From DAOSXA01 sp964526835 (GTDB taxonomy: Bacteria; Zixibacteria; MSB-5A5; GN15; FEB-12), in the NCBI GenBank assembly GCA_964526835.1, contig CAZGMK010000002.1:124001-188000 (forward strand): DNA of 64,000 nt, read 5' to 3'. A program made the position numbers and the translations under genes. The notes under the pieces were generated by a model. That model did no database searches and was not told the origin of the DNA. It was given only the letters and a program-made list of their open reading frames with translations. How positions within the stretch are numbered: position 1 is the first letter of the stretch; each line of letters starts with the position of its first letter. Below, in pieces: positions 34,876 to 46,400 of the stretch.

Positions 34876-37800
34876 GTGTACCTGAAGCAACTGGATATCC
34901 TGGGCTTTAAGTCGTTTGCCAATAGAACCGCCATCAGATTCTCGCCCGGCATCACTGCGATTGTGGGACCCAACGGCTGCGGAAAAACGAATATCCTGGA
35001 TGCCCTTCGCTGGGTCCTCGGCGAGCAGAAGATCAGTCTGCTGCGAGGCGCCAAGATGGAAGAGGTGATCTTCAACGGCACCCGTGAGGTCAAGCCACTA
35101 GGGATGGCCGAAGTGACCCTGAACGTCGTCAACAATCGAGGCGTCCTGCCCACCGAATACACAGAAGTGCAGGTGACCCGTCGCTTGTTCCGCAGCGGTG
35201 AATCGGAGTATCTGCTGAACAAGGTCCCGTGCCGGCGCAAGGACATCATGGACCTGTTCGTGGATACGGGGATGGGAGCGCACTCCTATTCGGTCATCCA
35301 GCAAGATATGATTGACTCGGTGATATCCGACAAAGCCGAGGAGCGTCGTTTCCTGTTCGAAGAGGCGGCCGGAATCACGAAGTACAAACAGCGCAAGGCG
35401 GCTGCCATGCGCAAGCTGGACGCCACCGAGCAGGACCTTCTTCGACTGCGGGATATCTATACCGAGGTTGTGAGTCAGGTGCGCTCGCTCAATCGCCAAC
35501 AGAAGAAAGCTCAGCGGTATCAGAAAATCCTCGATGACATCAAGGCCTGGGAGCTGTTCCTGAGCTCCACCCGCCTGCGCGACATAGAAAGGCAGAAACG
35601 CGAACTCAAGGGGCAGCTGGATGAGTTGTCGGCGCGGCGCCTTGCCCACCAGACTACGGTCGACACCATCCGCGCCAAACTCGAGGCCGACCGCACCGAA
35701 CAGGTTCAGCTCGAGCGGTCGCTGAGTGCGATCAGCGGCGAAATCTACGAGCTGTCGGAAGAGGCCCATAGTCAGGAACGAGAGATATCAATCCTGGTCG
35801 AGAAGCGATCCGGGAATCGTCAGTTGATAGAGCGCAACGAAAACGACATCCAGGCTCTTGAAGCCAGGTCGCAGCTAATTGTCGAGCAAATGGAGGAGAC
35901 GAGCCATCAGCTCGAGCGGAAAAGACAGGAGGGCGATGAGCTGGCCGGGAGGTTGGCGCAGGCTGAGGCGGTTCAGGGGGAAGCCGACCGTAGCCTCCTC
36001 GCTGTGCGCAGCGGTCGCGACAGGGAGAACCAGGAACTGCTGCAACTGGAGGGCAAGCTGTCCTCGGGCAAGACCGAGGAACAGAGCCTGGCTCGCCAGG
36101 AACAGGACCTGAAGGATCACCAGTCGGAGCTGGAACAGGAGGCTCAGCGAAACAGCGAACGTCTCAAGGACTTGCAGGAGCGGCTATCCAGGCACTCTTC
36201 CGCCCAGGAGGAGCTGGTCCGCCGGCGCCTGGAGTCGGAAGCCAGACGGAGCGAGCTGCGGCGGAAGATCGAGGAGGGTTCGGCGCGAAGTGAGGAGCTG
36301 TCTGAACGCACCTCCGACCTGTCGGCTTCGCTGGAAGCGGCTCAGGCCCGACGGTGCCTGCTGGAGGAGATGATAGTCCATTACGAAGGTTTCTCGTCCG
36401 GAGTTGTTGCGGTGATGGAGCGGCGCGATGACTTCCCCGGCCTAATCGGGACGGTGGCCGAGAAGTTCCTGCCGCGGGAAGGTTACGAGGAGGCCGTCGA
36501 GGCGGCCCTCGGTGAGATGGCCGGGTTTGTCCTCTGCCGCGACCGCGTCACGGCTGAGCGGATAGTCGCTTTCCTGAAGGAGCACAAGAAGGGCCGGTGC
36601 GGCATACTGGTCCCCGACACGGGGACCCTCAACCCGGTGGTGAAGCGTCCTGAGATGGATCAGCCGGGATTTGTCGGCTGGCTGGACCAGTTGGTGCAGG
36701 TTGAGGATGAGCTGAAACCCCTGATGCAGGCGGTGCTGGCGCGTACGGCGGCATTCGAGGCCGGGATCGACCCGTCATCGATCCTGCAGCATCTCCCCTT
36801 CGGTTTCACGGCAGTCTCGACCGATGGGACGGTCTATTCGAAGAACCTGATAAGTGGCGGCAGCGAGGACAAGCTGCCCCTGCTGAACCGTCGCGAGCGT
36901 ATCAATCAGCTTGACCGAGACATCGAGCAGATGGAGAACGAGCTGTCCGAGATGCGTCGGCGTCGCGACTCGCTCACCGCCGAGCTGGCACAATGGCGCG
37001 CGGAGTCCGCCGAGCTCAGTCGCAAGCTGGATGACTTGAGTGAAGAGATCAGCAACGCCCGGCAGGAGACCGGACAGCTCCAGGCGCAGGTCGAATCGGC
37101 CAGGGCAGAGCAGACCCGCCTGGAGAAGGAAGTCCAGCAGACCGGACAACGGCTGGAGCAGATCCGATCCCGCCAGTACACGCTGGGGCTTGACTACAGC
37201 GAACTCTCATCGCGCAAGAACACTCTTGTGTCGAATCTCTCCGAAGCCGAATGTCGACTTGAGGTGGTCGAGCGTCAGGCGGTGGAGGCGGCCGAGGAAG
37301 TGGGGCGACTCCAGGTCCGTATGGTCGAGACCCGCAGCCAGGTAGACCAGATTGAGAGCAAGATTTCCCACCTGACGGAACTGCGTAAGGAGATTGATCA
37401 CTCGATCGAAGCCAAGAAATCGGAAAACGAAGACGCCGCCAAACAGATCCGCCAGAGCGCGGATAAGATAGAACAGATAGAAGCGGCTCTCAAGCAGGTC
37501 TTCGCAGACCGCAGCAAAGCGAACGAACGGCAGACCAGTCTTCGGGCCAAACAGGGTGAGATACAACAGCGTGTCAATCAACTCGAAGAGCAGCTCCAGC
37601 AGGCCCGCAACGAGAAGGACACGATCTCGGAGAAGACCCATCAGCTCGAGATCAGGCTGAATACGTTCAGCTCTGAGTCCCAGTCGCTGATGGAGCGCAT
37701 CCGGGAGGAATATGATATCGACCTCTCGTCAATCGAACCGGAGCGCCCTGACGAGGGCAAGACGGACGAGGAGGCTCGCGAGCACCTGGTGCGCCAGAAG

Positions 37801-38616
37801 GAGAAGCTCAAGAAATTCGGGGCGGTTAACTTACTTGCACTGGAAGAGCACAAAACCGCAGTCGAGCGTGAGGAGTTTCTCAGGGAGCAACTTGACGACC
37901 TCACTCAGGCCAAAGACGACCTGCAGTCGACTATTCGGCAGATCAATAGACGCGCCCGACAGATGTTCAATGAGACATTCGCGCAAGTCCGGCAGAATTT
38001 CCAGAAGCTGTTCGTCCAGCTATTCACCGGTGGTGAAGCCGACATTAGCCTGGAGGAACCTGACAACCCGCTCGAATCGGATATCGTGATTATGGCCCGG
38101 CCGCGGGGCAAGAAGCTACTGTCTATCACGATGATGTCCGGCGGAGAGCGGGCTCTGACTGCGATCGCACTGCTGTTCAGCCTCTACCTGGTCAAGCCTT
38201 CACCATTCTGCATCCTAGACGAGATCGACGCCCCACTCGATGACGCCAACTGCCGACGTTTCCTGAACATCATTCGCGGTTTTGCGGACCAGACTCAGTT
38301 CATTATCATTACACATAACAAAATTACTATGAGCACCGCCGACAACCTATACGGTGTTACGATGGAGCAGGCCGGCATATCCAAGCTGGTGGCGGTGCGG
38401 TTCACCGATGTCCGCAAGTCCGCTTCCGGAGAACTGGTCATCGTCGACCATACTTCGCCGGAGGAAGCGGCTCAGGCCGATAACGCCGTCGATTCCGCGA
38501 CCGACATGATCGATGTCGTCGCTGACGAGGAGGAAGATGAGAGAGAGGCGTTGACCAGAGTCTCCTCTGCGGACAGCGAACACGGCATCAGCAATGACCA
38601 TCTGACCGACAACTGA
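34876..38616 (+). CDS. smc: Chromosome segregation protein SMC
   Basis: 1246 residues with the full SMC layout: N-terminal Walker A GPNGCGKTNILDALRWVLGE (about residue 32), a long coiled coil (about 170-500), hinge (about 505-680, with GFVLCRDRVTAERIVAFLKE), returning coiled coil (about 680-1000), and a C-terminal head with MMSGGERALTAIAL and Walker B FCILDEIDAPLDDAN. Condensin subunit for chromosome compaction. The last 65 residues are acidic and unlike the family core. GTG start at 34876 has GGAGG upstream. Followed 20 bases later by ftsY, a frequent neighbour. Confidence 0.97.
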   Translation: MYLKQLDILGFKSFANRTAIRFSPGITAIVGPNGCGKTNILDALRWVLGEQKISLLRGAKMEEVIFNGTREVKPLGMAEVTLNVVNNRGVLPTEYTEVQVTRRLFRSGESEYLLNKVPCRRKDIMDLFVDTGMGAHSYSVIQQDMIDSVISDKAEERRFLFEEAAGITKYKQRKAAAMRKLDATEQDLLRLRDIYTEVVSQVRSLNRQQKKAQRYQKILDDIKAWELFLSSTRLRDIERQKRELKGQLDELSARRLAHQTTVDTIRAKLEADRTEQVQLERSLSAISGEIYELSEEAHSQEREISILVEKRSGNRQLIERNENDIQALEARSQLIVEQMEETSHQLERKRQEGDELAGRLAQAEAVQGEADRSLLAVRSGRDRENQELLQLEGKLSSGKTEEQSLARQEQDLKDHQSELEQEAQRNSERLKDLQERLSRHSSAQEELVRRRLESEARRSELRRKIEEGSARSEELSERTSDLSASLEAAQARRCLLEEMIVHYEGFSSGVVAVMERRDDFPGLIGTVAEKFLPREGYEEAVEAALGEMAGFVLCRDRVTAERIVAFLKEHKKGRCGILVPDTGTLNPVVKRPEMDQPGFVGWLDQLVQVEDELKPLMQAVLARTAAFEAGIDPSSILQHLPFGFTAVSTDGTVYSKNLISGGSEDKLPLLNRRERINQLDRDIEQMENELSEMRRRRDSLTAELAQWRAESAELSRKLDDLSEEISNARQETGQLQAQVESARAEQTRLEKEVQQTGQRLEQIRSRQYTLGLDYSELSSRKNTLVSNLSEAECRLEVVERQAVEAAEEVGRLQVRMVETRSQVDQIESKISHLTELRKEIDHSIEAKKSENEDAAKQIRQSADKIEQIEAALKQVFADRSKANERQTSLRAKQGEIQQRVNQLEEQLQQARNEKDTISEKTHQLEIRLNTFSSESQSLMERIREEYDIDLSSIEPERPDEGKTDEEAREHLVRQKEKLKKFGAVNLLALEEHKTAVEREEFLREQLDDLTQAKDDLQSTIRQINRRARQMFNETFAQVRQNFQKLFVQLFTGGEADISLEEPDNPLESDIVIMARPRGKKLLSITMMSGGERALTAIALLFSLYLVKPSPFCILDEIDAPLDDANCRRFLNIIRGFADQTQFIIITHNKITMSTADNLYGVTMEQAGISKLVAVRFTDVRKSASGELVIVDHTSPEEAAQADNAVDSATDMIDVVADEEEDEREALTRVSSADSEHGISNDHLTDN

Positions 38617-38636
38617 TTATCCCTGTCCACAACACA

Positions 38637-39551
38637 ATGTTCAAAGCCTTCGACAAACTAAAGCAGTCGCTGACCAAGACCAAGGACAGCCTGGTCGGCA
38701 AGATCGCGAAAGTGGTATCACGGCGTAAGATCGACGATGAGTTACTTGAAGAGATCGAGGAGATTCTCATTGAAGCCGATGTCGGCGTGCAGGCCACTAC
38801 GCGCCTGATCGACAGCGTCAAAGAAAAAGCCCGGCGGAGACGCCTCACCGACGGGGATGATGTCATCGCCCTGCTCAAGGAAGAGATCGCCGAGATACTA
38901 TCCGGCCAGAGGGAACCGTTGGAGCTGGACAAGAGCAACGGCCCGGTGGTTTGGATGATTGTGGGCGTCAATGGGGTCGGTAAGACGACGACCATCGGCA
39001 AACTGGCGACCACTTTCAGCGCTGAGGGGCACAAGGTGATGATCGCCGCCTGCGATACTTTCCGGGCGGCAGCTATCGATCAGATCGAAATCTGGGCTCA
39101 GCGAAGCAACGTCGATATTGTGAGATCCCAGCATGGTTCCGATCCGGCCTCGGTGGCGTTCGATGCCGCCAGAGCCGCCGAGTCCCGCGGCGCCGACATA
39201 ATGCTGGTCGATACGGCCGGCAGACTCCATACCAAGACGAACCTCATGGAGGAGCTCAAGAAAATCAAGCGGGTGGTGGCCAAGGCCCTCCCGGGCGCGA
39301 GCATCTACACCAAGCTTATAATAGATGGTTCCACCGGCCAGAACGCCCTATCACAGGTGCAGATATTCACCGAGGCGGTCGGCTGCGACGGTATCATCGT
39401 CACCAAGCTCGATGGAACCGCCAAGGGTGGAGTCATGATCGCCGTGGCCGAGGAGCTCAAGGTGCCGGTGGATTTCATAGGAATCGGCGAGGGCATCGAC
39501 GACCTTCATCGCTTCGACCCCAAAGCATTCGCGGAGGCTCTCTTCTCATGA
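38637..39551 (+). CDS. ftsY: Signal recognition particle receptor FtsY
   Basis: 304 residues: short helical N domain, then the SRP GTPase G domain with GVNGVGKTTTIGKLA (about residue 110), DTFRAAAIDQIEIW, LVDTAGRLHTK, TKLDGTAKGG and the closing FIGIGEGIDDLHRFDPKAFA. Docks ribosome-SRP complexes at the inner membrane. It lacks the long acidic A domain of E. coli FtsY, as many phyla do. It overlaps yjbQ by four bases (ATGA). Confidence 0.97.
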   Translation: MFKAFDKLKQSLTKTKDSLVGKIAKVVSRRKIDDELLEEIEEILIEADVGVQATTRLIDSVKEKARRRRLTDGDDVIALLKEEIAEILSGQREPLELDKSNGPVVWMIVGVNGVGKTTTIGKLATTFSAEGHKVMIAACDTFRAAAIDQIEIWAQRSNVDIVRSQHGSDPASVAFDAARAAESRGADIMLVDTAGRLHTKTNLMEELKKIKRVVAKALPGASIYTKLIIDGSTGQNALSQVQIFTEAVGCDGIIVTKLDGTAKGGVMIAVAEELKVPVDFIGIGEGIDDLHRFDPKAFAEALFS

Positions 39552-39949
39552 TCAAGACCCTGAACGTCAAGACCAGCAGGCGCGAAGAGATGATAGATAT
39601 CACGGCCCAGCTCAGGACTGCGCTGAAGGAGAGCGGACACAAGAACGGCGTGCTGGTGTGCTTTGTCACCCACACGACCGCCGGCGTGACTATCAACGAG
39701 AACGCCGACCCGAGTGTCAGCCGGGATATCATCTACAAATTGAACAAGGAAATACCGCAGCAGGAAGGCTATCATCACGGCGAGGGCAATTCGGACGCGC
39801 ATATCAAGTCAAGCCTGATCGGCGCCTCCGAGCAGGTGCTGTTTGAGGACGGAGACCTGATCCTGGGCACGTGGCAGGGTGTCTACTTCTGCGAATTCGA
39901 CGGGCCCCGGCAGCGGCGCATGCTGGTCAAAATCATCGCGAGTGATTAG
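39548..39949 (+). CDS. yjbQ: YjbQ/UPF0047 family protein
   Basis: 133 residues with VCFVTHTTAGVTINENADPS (about residues 36-55) and HHGEGNSDAHIKSSLIG (about 77-93), the conserved His and Asn/Asp cluster of the family, and an ending of GPRQRRMLVKII. Members have weak thiamine-phosphate synthase activity in vitro; the true role is unsettled. Translation is coupled to ftsY by ATGA. Confidence 0.93.
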   Translation: MIKTLNVKTSRREEMIDITAQLRTALKESGHKNGVLVCFVTHTTAGVTINENADPSVSRDIIYKLNKEIPQQEGYHHGEGNSDAHIKSSLIGASEQVLFEDGDLILGTWQGVYFCEFDGPRQRRMLVKIIASD

Positions 39950-40409
39950 ATTTCGGATCATTGCCGTCGGGAAAGACAAGGATCGATGGGTCACCGACGG
40001 CACAAGCCACTTCGGTAAGTTGTTGGCGCGGTGGGCCAGACTGGACTGGACCATGGTCCCGGCGATCCGTGCGGGCAGCCTTTCCCCCACCGAGATCCGG
40101 AAGGCGGAAGCCGAGCGGCTCGGTAAGCATCTCGGCAAGGGATTGACCATCGCCCTGACGGACAGAGGAGAAGCGCTCGATTCACCCGCCCTGGCTCGAA
40201 AGCTAGAGCAATGGATGGCGCATGCGGGCGGTGCGATCCAGTTCGTTGTCGGCGGACCGTTCGGACTGCACAAATCTGTCCTTGAGAAGGCAGACCTGCA
40301 GCTATCCCTTTCCCCCCTGACGTTCTCGCATCAGATCGTCAGGCTCGTCCTGGTTGAGCAGCTCTACCGGGCCCTGTCTATCCTCCACCGGACCGACTAC
40401 CACAAGTAG
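39942..40409 (+). CDS. rlmH: 23S rRNA (pseudouridine1915-N3)-methyltransferase RlmH
   Basis: 155 residues, SPOUT class. Family motifs: VGKDKDRWV near the N-terminus, LTDRGEALDSPALAR, FVVGGPFGLH (the knot loop, about residue 104) and LTFSHQIVRLVLVEQLYRAL with RTDYHK at the end, the normal C-terminus. GTG 39942 (VIRFRIIAVGK) is chosen: it gives normal length and overlaps the yjbQ stop by eight bases. Last gene of the plus-strand run. Confidence 0.95.
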   Translation: MIRFRIIAVGKDKDRWVTDGTSHFGKLLARWARLDWTMVPAIRAGSLSPTEIRKAEAERLGKHLGKGLTIALTDRGEALDSPALARKLEQWMAHAGGAIQFVVGGPFGLHKSVLEKADLQLSLSPLTFSHQIVRLVLVEQLYRALSILHRTDYHK

Positions 40410-40411
40410 AG

Positions 40412-40441
40412 CAACGCCCGATCGGGAATGACCGGGCGTTG
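40412..40441. terminator. Hairpin between convergent rlmH and the giant surface-protein gene
   Basis: CAACGCCCG pairs perfectly with CGGGCGTTG over a 12-base loop. It lies two bases after the rlmH stop and 24 bases from the end of the opposite gene, so it can serve both strands. No clear T-run is seen on either side. Confidence 0.6.
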
Positions 40442-40465
40442 AGTTATGCGTAATCGGCAGTCGTT

Positions 40466-43400
40466 TTACTTCAACAGCACCATCTTCTTGGTAGCGCTGA
40501 AGTCATCAGCATCCAGACGATAGAAGTAAACCCCCGACGCCACCGAGGCGCCGCTGGAGCTGCAGCCGTCCCAGATAACCTGGTGCGTTCCGGCGGAGGC
40601 TTTGCCGTTGAACTGATTAACCAGGTTGCCCTGGATATTGAATATCGAGAGATGCCACTCACCGGCGTTCGGCAAGGCGAACTCGATCGTGGTAGTCGGG
40701 TTGAACGGGTTCGGATAGTTTTGACCCAGCGAGAACTCGTCGGGAACCGTGCTTCCGCCCTTGAAGACGCAGTTGTACGGCCGCCCCTGGTAGTCGGCCG
40801 CCTGCGCTTCAACAAGATTCAATTGGCCACCTTCGTAGTCCACTTCAATCAGGTTGTTGCGTCCTGCAAACATGTGCTCGGTGCCGAGATCCCAGACCAG
40901 GGCCCGGAGCTGCCCGTCCTGTATGCCCCAGAGCAGTTCCATGCCGGCGGCGTCACCAGCTAGCCTCAGGCCGTTGATACTGACATCACCGCTCATATCG
41001 AAGACCAGGAGAGCCGCTCCAATGTCGTGGGACGACTCGGCCGACACAGCCAGGGTCGGCCCCTGATCCGCAGCCTCTACAACAAGGGCCTGTTCGTGGG
41101 GAGTTACCTTGGGTACCGGGACGGCATCACCGACGATTACCCTGATCAGCAGAACCAGGTCCGCTACCGTCAGGGTGGAGCCGTCGGCGTTGACATCGGT
41201 GGCGGCAATCTGCCCGGCCAGGTTGACGGTGAAGACACCCAGGCCGTAGATGAAGTAGTTCGAGAAAACGACCGCATCGGCGATTTCGTAAGCTACGCCA
41301 TTGAGGTTGACATCGCCTCGGGCGTCAATCGAATCAGGGTGCAGTATACAGATACCGTCGTTGTAGAACTCAATGCAACGAATGGGGTCGACTTTCCCGC
41401 CCCCGAAGCACTCGTCCGGCGTACCCATGCCGTACGGACGCGAGCTCTCCGGGAAATTGACGTCGTCGGTCTCATCCCAGAGCAAGTAGCCCTCAGGCCC
41501 GTAGATGCGAAGGTCGACATAGAGCTCGGTGCCAGTCGTATCGGACACGGCATTGTCGCCGCAGTCATAGTTGACGAAGCGCAGGGGCAGGAACTGGTCA
41601 CCGATATTCTGATCATTGACCACCTGGAACTCCATTTCAACAACTACGCCATTGGGATTGCGACTCTCCGGCGGCGGATGCTGCGCACCGTTGTTAATGT
41701 CCGCGATACCCACAAATCGCACCACGCCCGAGGGACAGTTGGGCCCGCAGCCGGCCTGATTAAGACGGTACTCGAAATACTCCCAGCCGTCTATTTCGGT
41801 TCCGGCAATGGTGGCGCCGACGAAACCGAGCACCGAAGCATCGAAGCTGAGGAGAATATCGAATCCGCCAAGATACATATCCGTTTCCATAATCAGGTCG
41901 ACTTTCTTGCGAACCCCCACCGGGATGCACTCACCGGCATCCAGCCGCACGTACATGCAGACCCCGCAGTCCTCCTCCTCGATTATCTCGACTATGAATG
42001 AACCGCTGACAGTATGGCAACCGTCGTAAGTCTCGAAGCAGAACTCGTGCAGGCCGAAATCAATGTCGGCGGGCAGGCAGAGAACGCCACTGTCGTTGGT
42101 CTCAAGCGTGAAAGTACCCGGACCGCAGGTCTGCATCAGACTCTCGATGCCCTCGAAATCGTCGGCGTAGATGCCGTCGATGCAGATGATGTCGCTGTCA
42201 CCGGGGCAGCGCTCGAAGACCAGATCGGCGGTCGGAAGAAAGAGTTGCGGCTCGGCGTCAGCGGTTACATTGATCACGGTCACGCAGGTATCGGCGCCGC
42301 ACGAAAGCTCGGCGGCGATCTCGACTTCATAGTGGCCCGCGGTGTCAATCGGCAAACAGATCTGGCCGTCACTGTAGGAGCCGATTGGGGACACGCTAAT
42401 GTCGGCGCCGGCGCCGCTAATGCTTACGGGATAGCAAATACTCTGCGGTTCTTCGAAGCACAAGAGCGTATCGATTTGTCCGGGGCACGAGATTTCCGGT
42501 GTCACTCCCATCGACACGTCGATGTCGAAGGCGCAGGTGTCGACACCGCAAGCAGCCTCGGCGATGACCGTAACAGTGTATGTTCCGGTCGTATCGGCCC
42601 GGATGCAGACCTCACCGGCGCCCCACTTGTAGACGCCCTCCGGCTCGACCGTGACTGTGGCGTTGAACGGGCTTATCGGAACCACGACGCACACCGTGTC
42701 CGGCTCGCAGAGCGAGAAAAACTGGGTGGACTGCGGGCAGACTATGAACGGGGTCCCTCCAGGCTCAAGCGTGACGTTCAATGTATCGCTATCGGCCTCA
42801 CCACAGACATCGATCGCCGTGACGACTATCGCGAAGGCGCCGAAGTCCGGCGGCGTGAAACAGACCGTGCTGTCCACTATGCTCGCGCCTTCAGAGGCGA
42901 CAACATCAACGATATTGTCTTCCGCATCGTTAACCGTGAATGGCAGACAGATCTGCTCGGGCTCGCAGACGACAAGAGTGGTGTCGTCGCCAAGGCCGAC
43001 GACCGGCGGAGTGTTGAACTCACTGGTAATCGTGAAGCTGCAGGTATCGTCGCCGCACTCACTGGTGGCTACCATCGTCACTTCGATCTCGCCCGACTGA
43101 AGGATCGGAATACAAACCTGTCCCTCACCGAGCCAGGCCGGATCGCTAACCGAGACACCAGTCACGTGTGGCGAGATGTCGTAGTCGAGGCAGAGAGTAT
43201 CCGGCTCACACAGCACGACGGTCTGATCGTCGGGACAGGAAATCAGATCAGAGGGAGATATGTTGACGGACACCAGCACTTCGCAGGTGTCGCTGTTGCA
43301 GGGTCCCTGAACGTATAGCTCGATCGCGAAGATAGCTGAGGTGTCTGCGAAGAAGCAGAGTTGCCCGTCTTCGTAGTAACCGTAGTTAGTCGTGACAGTG

Positions 43401-46400
43401 TAGTTCTCGCCGACGATATCGACCGGGACACAAACAGTATCCGGCTCGCAAAGCGGCATGGTCTCCATGACGTCCGATGGGCAGTCAATATAGACATAGT
43501 CCTCGATCTGCACCGGCACACATGCCACCGCCGTATCGGCGGCGCCGCAGGTATCGATGGCTATTACTTCGATGCAATAGGTACCGTTGGTGTCGGCCTG
43601 GAAGCAGACTTCGCCGGTCTCCAGGCTGTAACTTCCAAGGCTGGTGATAACCTGGGCGATAGTTTCATCGCCATCGGGGTCCCAGACACCGACAGGGAGA
43701 CATACATCAGTCGGGTCGCAGGTGACTATGGTCGTATCGAGACAGTAGTCGATGCGCGGGGGCAGATTGACCCAGAGGTCGACCGACATGGTATCTGAGT
43801 CTACCAATCCACACGAGTCCATAGCGTAGACTATAATCTCGTAAAGGCCACTCACTTCGCCCCAGAAACAGACCTTCCCAGTTTCCTCATCGTAGTAGGC
43901 GTAAGCGGGATCGGTGCTCTCGACCCACACGTCCATCAGGTTGTCGTCCGGATCGCTGATCCCAACCGGGAAGCACAGATCTTCGCCTTCGCAAAGATCG
44001 ATCGAAACATCGGGCGGCAGCACAACCTGTGGCGGGTGGTTACACTCGACAATGACAGTGAACTGACAGGTGACAGCACCGCATACTGTCTCAATCGACA
44101 GGGAGATATTATTGGTCAAGCCGCAATCGGCGAAGAAGCAGACACTCTGGGTGGTATCATCCCACCAGGTATTCAGCCCCTGCACCCGCACCAGAGAACC
44201 CTCCGGGACACCATCGATCGGCAGGCAGAAAGTATCCAGAACACAGGCGAAGATGGTCGTGTCATTGGGGCAGACTATTTCCAGGTCCTGCTCGGTGTCA
44301 ACGGTGATAGTCGCGGTTGCGCTGACTGTGAGTCCGCAGCTATCGGTCACCGATATGGTCAGCTCGTAGACCCCACCGGAATATGGAGTGAAGCAAACCT
44401 GACCCTCCTCGTAGACACCGCCGTGACTGACCGTGATGGACTCGATGTTGCCGTTGGGATCGTCAATACTGACCGGAAGACAAATCTCGGTCGGAGCGCA
44501 GAGGAAAATCGTGGTGTCGGCCATCTCGCTGATCGTCGGCGGCTCATTCAGATCCACCTCGATCATGGCCGTATCCAGATCGCTGCCACACTGGTTGGAG
44601 GCTTCCACGATCAGTTCGTAAGTACCGGCCGCCTCGGGCGTAAAACAGACGCGACTGTTTTCTCCGTCCCAGGCGCCCAGGCTCGTCGTGACACTCGTAT
44701 AGGCGCCCTCTATAGCTACCGGAACGCAGATCGGCTCAGCTTCGCACAGGGCCGTGCTGAGATCGTTCACAGTAACCACCGGCGGGGCGACAAAACCGAC
44801 CGTCACGTTGATATCCGCATGCGCCGTTGCGCCGCAGGTATCGGTAGCGGTGATACTTATGCTGTAGACTCCGGCGGTATCGGCCCAGAAACAGACCTCA
44901 TCGTTGGACCCGTCGTAAGTCCCGAAGCCGGCGATAACATCCTCAAGGTCGCCATCGACATCCTCGGCGACGGCGCTGAAGCAGACCTCACCGGGCTCGC
45001 ACAATTCGATACTGAAGTCATCGGCCAGTTCGAGAGTTGGTGCGTGGTTGCCCTCGACTGTGACGGGAATCGTGCAGGTGTCGGCGTGGCCGCAAACATC
45101 GGAGACGGCCACAACAATATCGAACTGGTCGCTGCCATCGGCCCAGAAACAGACCTGGCCCTCGGAATACTCCGCGTTGCTGCTCAGGACTTCATATGTG
45201 AGGACGTCACCTTCATCCGGGTCGGTCGCGCTGATTGGAATGCAGAATTCAGCGGGCTCGCAGATGGCGAAGGTTTGAGCCTCGGGACAGTCTATGGCTG
45301 GCGGACGATTGATCAGAACCGTGATGCGAATAGTATCCGGTTCGCATGGCGGACAGCTCGGACGCTCGACACCGCCCTTGGCGTATCCGCACTCGTCAAC
45401 GGCGCAGTAGGTAAAGACATAAGTCGCTGAATCAACATCATCCGGCATGAAGCAGGTCTGGCCCGAAGTATCGGTAAGCTGGCTGAATGATCCCGGGCCG
45501 CCCTGCTGATAGACGTCGACAGGCTCATTGTCCGGATCGGTCGCCACGACCGGGAAGCAAATCTCCTCGACATCGCAGAGCGAGATGGTTGAATCGTAGA
45601 CAATCAGCTCGGGCGGGTCATTGAAGGCGATCGTGTCGTAGACGAAGCCGGTGTCACCACCGCAGGTATCGTAAGCAGCTACCTGGAAGGTATAGACGCC
45701 GGCACTCATGGGCGTATAGGATATCAGGCCGTCGGCTCCGATAGAGCCTTCTCCGGAAAGCAACTCATATGTCAGCGGATCTTCATCGGCGTCGTAAGCG
45801 AGCACAGACACCTCTCGCAGCAACCCCGGCTCACAGAGACTGGCCGAGGTGTGGCGGTCGGTGATCTCCGGCATACTGTTAATCTCGAAAGTCACCGTGA
45901 AACTGAATTCGCAGTACGCCCAGCAGGAATCATAGGCGCGCACCGTGACTTGCTCAACTCTGGATGCTTCGGGAGTATAGCACCACTGGCCGTCGACAAT
46001 CTCGCCGCCACCGTAGGTGATCTCCCAGTTCTTGAAGTTGCCGTCCGGGTCGGAGACCTCCACCGGGAGGCAGACGGTCTCGGGCCGGCACAAGACGATC
46101 GTGGTGTCACCAGGGCCGGAGCAGACAGGAGCGGAGTTAAGAGATACATCGACTATAGTGACGCAGGTATCAGCCAGACCGCAGTCGTCAGTCGCGATCA
46201 GGGTCAGGGTATTGGATCCCTCGACCGGATCGAAACACGCCGTCCCGTCGGTGAGCGGCTGTCCATTGACCGTAACCGAAACCAGGTTGTCGTCTATGTC
46301 GGTGGCGCCGAAACCTTCGATGCAGACCGGCTCGGAGAGGTCACAGAGAGACATCTCGGTATTGGCGGGACACTCAGCAACCGGCGGCGTATTGACATCG